From positions 1,383,782 to 1,447,781 of the forward strand of contig NZ_RWIU01000001.1 in assembly GCF_003944765.1 (NCBI RefSeq): 64,000 nt of DNA. Direction: 5' to 3'. Position numbers and translations under genes: made by a program. Within the stretch, counting starts at the first letter, position 1; the number at the start of each line of letters is the position of its first letter. Origin of the DNA: Hymenobacter perfusus (GTDB lineage Bacteria; Bacteroidota; Bacteroidia; Cytophagales; Hymenobacteraceae). Below, piece after piece: positions 16,391-24,193 of this stretch. The notes under the pieces were generated by a model that saw only the letters and a program-made list of their open reading frames with translations, was not told where the DNA came from and ran no database searches.

Positions 16391-17166
16391 TGGATATCCT
16401 GTCCACTTCATCACGTTCCCACTTGCGTACCCTGGCCCTCGATATTGGTAACACAGCCGTGAAGTACGGTTGCTTCGAAGCTGATACGCTAGTGGAATCG
16501 GCTACCGGGCAGACGCCGGAGCAGGTACGGGCAGCCGTGCAGCGGCTGCAGCCGGAGCACGTAATCCTGGCCTCGGTAGCGGAGCCCACGGCCGACTGGG
16601 CCGAAGAGCTACGCCAGCTGGTGCCGGGGCAAGTCCTGGAGTTCGTGCCGGCCACCACGCCGTTGCCCATCGGCAATGCGTACGCCACACCGCACACGCT
16701 CGGCGCCGACCGGCTGGCGGCGGCCGTGGGAGCCGCCTGGCTGCTTCCTGGTCGTTCGGTGGTGATAATAGATGCCGGTACGGCCATCAAATGCGACCTG
16801 GTCACGGCTGATGGTGTCTTTCGGGGCGGTAGTATTTCACCGGGGCTGGCTATGCGTTTTCAGGCCCTGCATACGTTTACCGGGCGGCTGCCGCTCATTG
16901 CCAAACCCGCAGACCCAGCCGCTACTGTGCCGCTGACCGGAGCCGATACCCAGGCCGCCATTCGGAGTGGGGTGCTGAACGGGGCGTCAGCGGAAGTGGG
17001 TGGAATGCTAGCTGAATATGAGGCGCAGTTTCCGGGCCTGGCAGTGCTGGTAGCCGGTGGTGACGCCGGCTTTTTCCGCACCCGGCTGAAACGGCCTATC
17101 TTTGTTGTTCCGGAGCTCGTGTTAATGGGGCTTCACCGAATTTTAGTACACCATGTCTCAACCTAA
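16363..17166 (+). CDS. coaX: Type III pantothenate kinase
   Basis: First step of coenzyme A synthesis: phosphorylates pantothenate using ATP, with no feedback from CoA in this class. Motifs are LALDIGNTAVKYG (phosphate loop), GADRLAAAVGAAWL, VIIDAGTAIKCDLV and GGSISPGLAMRFQALH. The frame opens with ATG at 16363, giving 267 residues, but those first 20 codons overlap a REP-like hairpin. TTG at 16423 would give a 247-residue protein starting MRTLALDIGN, nearer the usual start. The 3' end overlaps the next gene by 14 bases. Confidence 0.93.
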   Translation: MLQQVQHDVLDILSTSSRSHLRTLALDIGNTAVKYGCFEADTLVESATGQTPEQVRAAVQRLQPEHVILASVAEPTADWAEELRQLVPGQVLEFVPATTPLPIGNAYATPHTLGADRLAAAVGAAWLLPGRSVVIIDAGTAIKCDLVTADGVFRGGSISPGLAMRFQALHTFTGRLPLIAKPADPAATVPLTGADTQAAIRSGVLNGASAEVGGMLAEYEAQFPGLAVLVAGGDAGFFRTRLKRPIFVVPELVLMGLHRILVHHVST

Positions 17167-18505
17167 CTACGCCGGCCTGGCCGGTGGTCTTTCGCTGCTG
17201 GGGCTGCTGGCAGCCTCGCCGGCCGCACTGGGGCAGGGCCTCGGTAACTCGCCTTACTCGCGCCTGGGCCTGGGCGACGCCAGCATGAACTCGGGCGGCG
17301 TCCGGCAAATGGGCATGGGAGGCATCGGCGTAGCCGCGCCCAACAGCGTGAACGTGAACGAGCTGAACCCGGCCCTGGTGTACTATACCAGCCGCACCAC
17401 GTTTGAGGCCGGGTTTACGGGACAGTTCAAGACCCTGAAGAACACCGTAAGCAGCCAGCAGACCGGCTCGGGCACGCTGGGCTATCTGGCCTTGGCGGTG
17501 CCCATCAACCGCCGCTGGGCGGGGCTTATCGGCCTGAAACCCTATAGCACGGTTGATTACGAATCGAAAACCCTGGACAACACGGTGGTTGGCGACCCTA
17601 CTTCGCAGGTAGAGAAACGCTACACCGGTTCGGGCGGGTTGGCCGAAGCGTACATGAGCCACGCCGTACGGGTTGCCAAAGGGCTGACCCTGGGTGCCTC
17701 GGCGGGCTACGTGTTCGGCAGCATCGACCAGGACGCCAGCACCCGCATCGGTAGCAGCACCTTGGCCCTGGATCTATCTAACCGGGATATTTACCAGCAG
17801 CACATTCATTATTCCGACTTTGCTTTCCGGACGGGCCTGCACTACCGGGGGCAGATCAAGGAGAAGCTGAACTACAACGTGGGCGGAACGTACAGCTTCC
17901 GCTCCAACCTGAACGGGGAGCGAAGCGTCAGCCTGTTGCGCGAAGACTTCAATGGCATTCAGATTGGGTCAACGGCCCTGGAAATTGACGCGGTCGGCAA
18001 GGCCCGGGTGCCCGCGCTTACCCAGTTGGGCATCAGCCTCGATAATAACCGCAGCTGGAGCTTAAGCGCCGAAGGTAGCCGCCAGGAATGGTCGCAGTTT
18101 CGGGCGTTTGGGGAACAGGGCGGCTCCTCCGGGATTCTGCTTTCTGATACCTACCGTTTTGGCGTAGGCGGAGAGTTGACGCCGGATGCTACCTCCGTGG
18201 ATAATTACTTCAAACGGGTGACGTACCGGGCCGGCCTGAACGTGGCCCAGCTGCCTTACCGCCCCGGCGGCCAGACGCTCTACGACCGGTCGGTGAGCTG
18301 GGGCTTTGCTTTGCCGCTCCCCACCGCCACACCGCTCGATGCTACAACCATCAGCCTGGGTTTCACCTACGGCCAGCGGGGTAATACCGATGTGCGAAGC
18401 CTGTCGGATGGTTCCACGGAGCGCAACGTGAAAGAAGACTACGTGCGCATGCAGTTGGGCGTGACGCTCAACAACCGGTGGTTTATCAAGCGCCGCATTG
18501 AGTAA
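17153..18505 (+). CDS. Outer-membrane beta-barrel protein, unassigned
   Basis: 450 residues with a signal peptide (about 1-27, ending AALGQG). The early segment NSPYSRLGLGDASMNSGG and the alternating aromatic/polar strands to the C-terminus suggest a beta-barrel related to the PorV/FadL-like transport group, but no exact family can be named. It starts inside the end of coaX and ends 10 bases before lptC, so the three genes are probably cotranscribed. Position beside lptC suggests an envelope role. Confidence 0.7.
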   Translation: MSQPNYAGLAGGLSLLGLLAASPAALGQGLGNSPYSRLGLGDASMNSGGVRQMGMGGIGVAAPNSVNVNELNPALVYYTSRTTFEAGFTGQFKTLKNTVSSQQTGSGTLGYLALAVPINRRWAGLIGLKPYSTVDYESKTLDNTVVGDPTSQVEKRYTGSGGLAEAYMSHAVRVAKGLTLGASAGYVFGSIDQDASTRIGSSTLALDLSNRDIYQQHIHYSDFAFRTGLHYRGQIKEKLNYNVGGTYSFRSNLNGERSVSLLREDFNGIQIGSTALEIDAVGKARVPALTQLGISLDNNRSWSLSAEGSRQEWSQFRAFGEQGGSSGILLSDTYRFGVGGELTPDATSVDNYFKRVTYRAGLNVAQLPYRPGGQTLYDRSVSWGFALPLPTATPLDATTISLGFTYGQRGNTDVRSLSDGSTERNVKEDYVRMQLGVTLNNRWFIKRRIE

Positions 18506-18515
18506 TCCCGCTCCT

Positions 18516-19103
18516 ATGTTCCCGGTTTCTGTTCGTCTGGTTTCGGTGTTGGTGGGGGTAACCCTACTCACGGCGGGCTGCCGTAAGAGCAGCGACGAGG
18601 TAGCCGCCAAGCCGATCGAATACAAGGGCCCTACCGTGGAAACCGAGAACGTACTCATGCTGGTCAGCGACTCGGCCAAGCTGCGTATTCGCCTCACGGC
18701 CCCGCTGGAGCAGCAGTTTGAGTCGGGCGACATGTTGTACCCCAAGGGCGTGAAGCTGACGTTTCTCGGGGCCGACGGGCAGGAGGTGGTCAATACCATC
18801 ACGGGCAAGTACGGTAAGTTTGAGAAGGCCAAGAACCTCTACACCATGCGCGGCGACGTGCGGGTTGTAAACGTGCCCAAGCAGCAGCGCATGAATACGG
18901 AGGAGGCTTTTTACGATAAGCTGAAAGCTACCATTTACACCAAAGAGCAGACGGAAATCAAGGTGACCACGCCCACGGAAGTCCTCACGGGCCGGGGGCT
19001 GACGGCCAACCAGGATTTCTCGCGCTACCGTATCCTGACGCCCACCGGCGTGTTCACGCTGCAAAATGCTCCTACGGCCGCTCCGGCCAAGCTTACCCGC
19101 TAA
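18516..19103 (+). CDS. lptC: LptC-family LPS export lipoprotein
   Basis: LptC bridges the LptBFG transporter and LptA on the way to the outer membrane. The 195-residue protein begins at ATG 18516 with a lipoprotein signal ending in TAGC. The body has the LptC/OstA-like beta-jellyroll pattern (LYTMRGDVRVVNVPKQQRMN; TKEQTEIKVTTPTEVLTG followed by RGL). In this phylum LptC is often a lipoprotein rather than a single-pass protein. lptB lies about 10 kb away. Confidence 0.87.
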   Translation: MFPVSVRLVSVLVGVTLLTAGCRKSSDEVAAKPIEYKGPTVETENVLMLVSDSAKLRIRLTAPLEQQFESGDMLYPKGVKLTFLGADGQEVVNTITGKYGKFEKAKNLYTMRGDVRVVNVPKQQRMNTEEAFYDKLKATIYTKEQTEIKVTTPTEVLTGRGLTANQDFSRYRILTPTGVFTLQNAPTAAPAKLTR

Positions 19104-19112
19104 CCTCTTCGC

Positions 19113-19376
19113 ATGAACCGCTTCTGGGAGCCCGGCATCAGCCGGACCATCTTGTTTGCCCTGTCTATTGTCACGTTCGTCATTGCCTGCTACCAAACGC
19201 TGGTAACGGGCAAAATGGAGGGATTATATCAGAATTACTGGCTGTTTATGCTCTCCTTCGGGATGGTGATTGGACTGCGCTACCTCCGTCAGCGCGATAA
19301 AGTAGCGGCGGCCGAGACAGAAGCAGCCCGCAAAGCAGCCGCTCCGCCCGCCAAAAAACCGAAGAAGAAAAAGTAA
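19113..19376 (+). CDS. Small membrane protein with Lys-rich tail
   Basis: 87 residues. Two hydrophobic helices (about 12-31 and 42-58) are followed by a tail ending in PPAKKPKKKK. It starts 10 bases after lptC and ends before a terminator, so it closes that operon. No family recognised. Confidence 0.72.
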   Translation: MNRFWEPGISRTILFALSIVTFVIACYQTLVTGKMEGLYQNYWLFMLSFGMVIGLRYLRQRDKVAAAETEAARKAAAPPAKKPKKKK

Positions 19377-19410
19377 ACTTTCTGCTAGTACAGACGGCTA
19401 CAACATTAAT

Positions 19411-19458
19411 AAAGCCCAAGTCCCTGATATCCGTGCGGATGCCAGGGACTTGGGCTTT
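19411..19458 (+). terminator. Terminator hairpin closing the coaX-lptC operon
   Basis: AAAGCCCAAGTCCCTG and CAGGGACTTGGGCTTT are exact reverse complements of 16 bases with a 16-base loop. A- and T-tracts lie at both ends. Confidence 0.85.
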
Positions 19459-19652
19459 GTACCGCTTTAACGTTTTGAAATAGCAAAGCTGCTAGCCCCT
19501 ATTTCAGCGGCTCAGCACCGGGAAAACGACCGTACGTCCTGCGCTACCGCCGAAACCAGATGACTACCGCGCCATTTCATTACCTAATGACCATCTTTTT
19601 TGGTTATTTTGCACCTCTTTCACCTTTTCTTACTGCGCTTTTTTTCAAGTAA

Positions 19653-21785
19653 ATGGCATTAATCAACACGATTCGAGAAAAATCGGGCTGGGCGGTCGGG
19701 GCCATCATCATCGGCCTGCTGCTCTTTATGCTCGGCGGTGACTTCCTGTATGGCCGGAGCAGCATCTTCGGCAAAAACGATACGTCGGTAGGCGAAGTGG
19801 CCGGGGAAAAGGTGGAGTACGAGGCCTTCAACGCCACGCTGGAGCAGGCCAAGCAGCAGTTTATTCAGCAGCAACAGCGCCAGCCCGACGACCAGGCGCT
19901 GGGCTATCTGCGCGACCAGGCCTGGAACCAGACGCTCTACCGCATTGCCTTCCAGAAGGAATTCGACAAGCTGGGCCTGAAAGTATCCGACGAGGAACTC
20001 ACCGACATGGTGCAAGGCAACAACGTGCACCCCAGCATCCGTCAGGCCTTCACCGACCCCAAGACGGGCCAGTTTGATGTGCTGAAAGTGAAGGAGTACC
20101 TGCGTAACCTCGATAAGATGGACCCGCAGGCCCAGGCTGCCTTTGCCAACTTCGAAGCTAACCTGCGCCCTGAGCGGCTGGGAACCAAGTACAACAACCT
20201 GCTCAAAATGAGCACCTACGTGACCTCGGCCGAAGCCAAGCGCTACAACGAAGGCCAGGCCGCCCAGGCCAGCCTGCGCTACCTGTTCGTGCCCTACTTC
20301 TCTCTCTCTGATTCGAGCGTGAAAGTGAGCAACGAGCAGCTGCAAGCTTACATTGATAAGAACAAGGGCCGCTACAAAGTGGAGGACGGCCGCAGCATCG
20401 AGTACGTGGTGATTCCGGTAACGGCTTCGGTAGAAGACAGCACCACCATCCGCAAGACGGTGGATGAGCTGGCTACCCAGTTCGCCGCCGCTCCGGTGGA
20501 CTCGGCTTTCGTGAAACTGAACTCCGAAAACGCGACCAGCCCCGCTTTCCTCTCGCCAGCCGATATGCCCGAGAAGCTCCGCGCCCAGCTGCCGCTGCAG
20601 GTAGGCAAAGTGTACGGCCCTTACGCTGAAAACGGCACCTACTCGCTCTACAAGATATCGAGCCAGAAAGCCGGTACCCAGGCTGCCGCCCGCGCCAGCC
20701 ATATCCTCATCAAGCCCGAAGGCACCACGCCCGAGGCGGATGCCGCCGCTAAAGCCAAGGCCACGGAAGTGCTGAACAAGATCAAAGGCGGTGCCGATTT
20801 CGCCGCCATGGCCCGGCAGTACGGTACCGATGGTACCACCGCTACCGGCGGCGACCTGGGCTGGTTCCAGCAGGGCCGCATGGTACCCGAGTTCGAGAAG
20901 GCGGTGTTTGCTGCTTCCTCGGCCGGCCTGTTGCCCGCTCCCGTGAAAACGTCGTTCGGCTACCACATCATCAAAATTACGGCTCCCAAAACCTCGCAGA
21001 CCTATCAGGTGGCCACGGTGCAGAAAAGCATTCAGCCCACCGACGCCACCCGCGACGCCGCCTACCAGAAAGCCCAGGAGCTGAAAGGCGCCGCTACCGA
21101 TCTGGCTTCGTTCCGCGCCGCCGTGGCCAAGGATAAGAGCCTGCAGAAAATGGAAGCCAAAGGCCTCGGCCGCGGCGACCAAGCCGTGAACAACATCCAG
21201 AACGGCCGCTCCATTGTCCGCTGGGCCTACGGTGTGAACCCCGAAGGCTCGCCTACGGAAGTAGGCGACGTATCGCGCGTGTTCGATGACGTGGGCGACC
21301 AGTACGTAATTGCCGTGCTGACCGGCGAGCGGACCAAAGGCACCGCCGATGTAGCCAGCGTGAAGCCCGAAGTAACCGCCCTCGTGCGCAACGAGCTGAA
21401 AGCCGAGCAGATCATCAGCAAGCTGAACGCCGCCAAAGGCGCCACGCTGGAGCAGATTGCTCAGGCCTACGGCAGCGCCGCCCAGGTAAAAACCGCCGAC
21501 AACGTGGTATTGGGCCAAGGTATGATTCCCGGCCTCGGCTCCGAGCCGGTAGCCGTGGGCAAAGCCTTCGGCCTGAAGCCCGGCCAGAAATCGAAAGCCT
21601 TTGCTGGTGAGCAGGGCGTGCTGATGGTAGAAACCGTGAGCACCACGCCCGCTCCCGCCACCGCCGACGTGAAAGCCGCCAAGCAGCAGCTGACCGCCCA
21701 GCGCGTAGCCCGCGCCGATGGCCTCATCTTTGAAGCCGTGAAGCAGCACGCCAACGTGAAGGACAACCGCACCAAGTTCTTCTAA
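19653..21785 (+). CDS. Membrane-anchored SurA/PpiD-type peptidyl-prolyl isomerase
   Basis: Periplasmic chaperone anchored in the inner membrane, likely helping outer-membrane proteins fold. The 710-residue protein has one N-terminal helix (12-31, WAVGAIIIGLLLFMLGGDFL), a SurA-N-like region, and a parvulin rotamase domain (about 346-436, from ARASHILIKP to SFGYHIIKIT). A second, degenerate parvulin-like region may lie in 450-640. TTATTTTGC at 19605-19613 is a near match to the -7 box. It stands alone between two terminators. Confidence 0.92.
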   Translation: MALINTIREKSGWAVGAIIIGLLLFMLGGDFLYGRSSIFGKNDTSVGEVAGEKVEYEAFNATLEQAKQQFIQQQQRQPDDQALGYLRDQAWNQTLYRIAFQKEFDKLGLKVSDEELTDMVQGNNVHPSIRQAFTDPKTGQFDVLKVKEYLRNLDKMDPQAQAAFANFEANLRPERLGTKYNNLLKMSTYVTSAEAKRYNEGQAAQASLRYLFVPYFSLSDSSVKVSNEQLQAYIDKNKGRYKVEDGRSIEYVVIPVTASVEDSTTIRKTVDELATQFAAAPVDSAFVKLNSENATSPAFLSPADMPEKLRAQLPLQVGKVYGPYAENGTYSLYKISSQKAGTQAAARASHILIKPEGTTPEADAAAKAKATEVLNKIKGGADFAAMARQYGTDGTTATGGDLGWFQQGRMVPEFEKAVFAASSAGLLPAPVKTSFGYHIIKITAPKTSQTYQVATVQKSIQPTDATRDAAYQKAQELKGAATDLASFRAAVAKDKSLQKMEAKGLGRGDQAVNNIQNGRSIVRWAYGVNPEGSPTEVGDVSRVFDDVGDQYVIAVLTGERTKGTADVASVKPEVTALVRNELKAEQIISKLNAAKGATLEQIAQAYGSAAQVKTADNVVLGQGMIPGLGSEPVAVGKAFGLKPGQKSKAFAGEQGVLMVETVSTTPAPATADVKAAKQQLTAQRVARADGLIFEAVKQHANVKDNRTKFF

Positions 21786-21807
21786 GCCTGATAAGGCCGG
21801 AAAATGT

Positions 21808-21841
21808 AAAAGGGCCGTACCTTAGGGTGCGGCCCTTTTTT
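21808..21841 (+). terminator. Terminator of the isomerase gene
   Basis: AAAAGGGCCGTAC / GTGCGGCCCTTTT stem with one G-T pair, 6-8 base loop and T-tract. Confidence 0.88.
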
Positions 21842-21844
21842 GAT

Positions 21845-22100
21845 GTAGTGAATCGGTGAATTGGTGAGTAGTAAGCCATACGTAACCGGGTATAGAAAGA
21901 ACGTCATGCTGAGCTTGCCGAAGCATCTCTACCGCTTCATTGTGGTAGTAAATCAACGAAGCGGTAGAGATGCTTCGGCAAGCTCAGCATGACGTTCATA
22001 CTGTTACTTACGAACCGGTGCTTAAATCTGAGATGCAGACCGCGCAACTAGTGTCGGCCTAGCGTTCAACTCACTAACTCATCGATTCACTGAATCACCG
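21845..22100. repeat. Octamer-phased inverted repeat flanking a REP hairpin
   Basis: The left arm (21845-21871) has TAGTGAATC, GGTGAATT, GGTGAGTA. The right arm (22067-22100) reads AACTCACT, AACTCATC, GATTCACT, GAATCACC. The two are reverse complements with about five mismatches over 26 bases. Between them is the REP hairpin at 21899-21997. The whole gene-free stretch 21786-22124 thus consists of a terminator plus these nested repeats. Confidence 0.65.
21899..21997. repeat. REP-like element with perfect 40-bp arms
   Basis: The arm 21899-21938, beginning GAACGTCATGCTGAGCTTGC, is exactly repeated in reverse complement at 21958-21997, with a 19-base loop. The exact pairing suggests recent origin or active correction. 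Shorter relatives lie at 16356-16390 and 58981-59063. Confidence 0.9.
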
Positions 22101-22124
22101 TCCGGGTCTTTTCGTTAGGTACTT

Positions 22125-23957
22125 ATGAAAAAGTCGTTGCGTTTGGGAATGGGGAAGGTGGGGCTGGCGGTACTGCTGCTGGCGGCCGGGCCGGTGGTAG
22201 CCCAGGTTCAGGAGGACAGCCAGGTGCAGCTGGCCCGCGAGTATGAGCGCAAGGGTGAGCATGAGAAGGCTGCCTTCCTGTTCGGCCGTTTGCGCAACGA
22301 CGAGCAGACGGCCCCCAACATTCTGCCCGATTACCTGGCCGCCCTCCAGGGCCTCAAACGCCCCAAAGACGCCGAGAAACTGGTGAGGCGGGCTCAGAAA
22401 CAGCGGCCCCAAGAGGCTACTCTGGGCGTCACGCTGGGGCAGGTGTACGCCCAGGCCGCCGACGAGCTGGCCGCCCGGAAGCAGTGGGAGCGGGTGCTGA
22501 CCCAGCTGCCCCCGGAGCAGGTAGTAGCCGTAGCCACCGAGTTTCAGAAGCTGGCTTTGCCGGATTGGGCCATTCTTACCTACCTGCGTGGCCGGGAGCT
22601 GGCCCGCTCCGAAACCGAGTTCGGCCCCCAGCTCATCCAGCTCTACACCCAGCAGGCCCAGACCGATAAGCTGATGGCCGAAACCCTGCGTCTGGTGCAG
22701 GACGATGAGCGCCAGCTGCCCTTCGTGCGCAACATGCTTCAGAACAGCCTCCAGGACGATAAGGACTTTGCTACCCTGGAAAAGGAGCTACTGAGCTTAG
22801 TGCAGAAAAACCCCGAGCGGCCCGTGTACAGTGAGTTGCTGCTGTGGCTGCAGGTGCAGCGCCGCGACTTTACCGGTGCATTGGTGCAGGCCAAGGCCCT
22901 TGACCGGCGCGGCCGTACGGAAGGGCAGCGCGTGCTGGAAGTAGCCGAAATTGCCCGCCGCAACAAAGACTACGAAAGTGCCATTGAGGGCTATGACTAC
23001 GTGGTGCGCGAGTACCGCAACCGGCCCTACTACGCCCTGGCCCGCCAGCGCCTCGTGCAGACCCGGGAGGACCAGGTACGTAACACCTACCCCGTGAACC
23101 CCGCCCAACTACGCAGTTTGTTGCAGGAGTACGAGCAGGTACTCACCGACCTGGGCCGCACGCCCGATACGGCCCCGGTGCTGCGCAGCATGGCGGCTTT
23201 GCGTGCCTTCCAACTCGATGAGAAGGAGCCCGCCATGAAGCTGCTCAACGAAGTAATTGCTATGCCCCGCGCTAGCCTTGATGTGGTGGATCAGGCCAAG
23301 ATTGACTTGGCCGATATTTACCTGCTGCGCGCCGAGCCCTGGGAAGCTACGCTGCTGTACTCGCAGGTAGAAAAGTCGCACAAGGATACGCCGCTGGGCT
23401 ACGATGCCAAGCTGCGCAACGCCCGCCTCAGCTACTTCGCCGGCGACTTCAAGCTGGCCCAGTCGCACCTGGATATTCTCAAGCAGGCCACCAGCCGCGA
23501 AATTGCCAACGATGCCATGCAGCTCAGCCTGCTCATTACCGATAACACGGCTATGGACACGGCCGGCGTAGCCCTGCGCGACTACGCCGTGGTGGAACAG
23601 CAGGTATTCCAGAACAAGCTGCCCGAAGCTCTGCGCGGCCTCGATGCTTTGCTGGCTAAGTACCCCGGCCACGCGCTGCAGGACGATGCGTGGTACCTGA
23701 AGGCCCAGCTTCAGCGCCGCACCGGCGACTATCCCGGCGCTTTGAGCACCCTGGAGCGCATCACCGGCAACCCCAAGTACGACGTGCTCAGCGACGATGC
23801 GCTGTTCCTAGCCGCCCTCATTCAGCAGGAAAACGTACAGGACCGCGAGAAAGCCCAGCAGCTCTACAACCAGGTTATCACCAAATATCCCGGCAGCATC
23901 TACGTGGCCGAGGCCCGCAAACGGTTCCGCCAACTGCGCGGCGATGCGGTGAACTAA
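22125..23957 (+). CDS. Secreted tetratricopeptide-repeat protein
   Basis: 610 residues with a signal peptide (LGMGKVGLAVLLLAAGPVVA then Q). Almost the whole mature part is predicted helical hairpins of the TPR type; clear units are YERKGEHEKAAFLFGRLRND, NKDYESAIEGYDYVVREYRN and EKAQQLYNQVITKYPGS near the end. It is probably a periplasmic scaffold. No enzyme motif and no known partner. It is followed by a long imperfect hairpin rather than a gene. Confidence 0.85.
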   Translation: MKKSLRLGMGKVGLAVLLLAAGPVVAQVQEDSQVQLAREYERKGEHEKAAFLFGRLRNDEQTAPNILPDYLAALQGLKRPKDAEKLVRRAQKQRPQEATLGVTLGQVYAQAADELAARKQWERVLTQLPPEQVVAVATEFQKLALPDWAILTYLRGRELARSETEFGPQLIQLYTQQAQTDKLMAETLRLVQDDERQLPFVRNMLQNSLQDDKDFATLEKELLSLVQKNPERPVYSELLLWLQVQRRDFTGALVQAKALDRRGRTEGQRVLEVAEIARRNKDYESAIEGYDYVVREYRNRPYYALARQRLVQTREDQVRNTYPVNPAQLRSLLQEYEQVLTDLGRTPDTAPVLRSMAALRAFQLDEKEPAMKLLNEVIAMPRASLDVVDQAKIDLADIYLLRAEPWEATLLYSQVEKSHKDTPLGYDAKLRNARLSYFAGDFKLAQSHLDILKQATSREIANDAMQLSLLITDNTAMDTAGVALRDYAVVEQQVFQNKLPEALRGLDALLAKYPGHALQDDAWYLKAQLQRRTGDYPGALSTLERITGNPKYDVLSDDALFLAALIQQENVQDREKAQQLYNQVITKYPGSIYVAEARKRFRQLRGDAVN

Positions 23958-23984
23958 AGCCCGGATTTGGGGGAGTAGAACGTG

Positions 23985-24063
23985 TCCCCTGGAGTTGCGC
24001 TCTGGCCCGCGTGAGAAGGTAAGCAACCTCGCGCGCGGGCCGGAGCGCAGCTCTCAGGGGCAA
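23985..24063. repeat. Long imperfect hairpin before recJ
   Basis: The left arm TCCCCTGGAGTTGCGCTCTG (from 23986) pairs with the right arm ending GCGCAGCTCTCAGGGGCAAC, and GGCCCGCG pairs with CGCGGGCC near the loop; a few mismatches interrupt the ~30-bp stem. GAATCCG words follow at 24092-24120, a style also seen in the repeat at 47994. Confidence 0.6.
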
Positions 24064-24152
24064 CTTCCTACGGTCCTGAACACTACCCTCCCGAATCCGC
24101 GGAATCCGATGAATCCGGCGAAATCCGTGGTTTATCCGTGCTGTTCTTTTTG

Positions 24153-24160
24153 TACTTTTG
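24153..24160 (+). promoter_or_regulatory. -7 promoter box of recJ
   Basis: TACTTTTG matches TAnnTTTG exactly. It overlaps the upstream in-frame TTG at 24158, which shows that the true recJ start must be downstream. Confidence 0.7.
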
Positions 24161-24193
24161 GAGATACTGCCGCTGTTAGGCTCCTCTGTGCAC

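Noticed and set aside
19659..21749. 696-codon minus-strand frame opposite the PpiD-type gene
   Set aside because: A shadow of the real gene; composition is typical of reverse-complemented GC-rich codons and there is no promoter or start context.
21899..21997. CRISPR-like or transposon terminal repeat
   Set aside because: Only one hairpin with no spacers or transposase; the arm sequence recurs in parts elsewhere in the window as a hairpin, which fits a REP-like element better.
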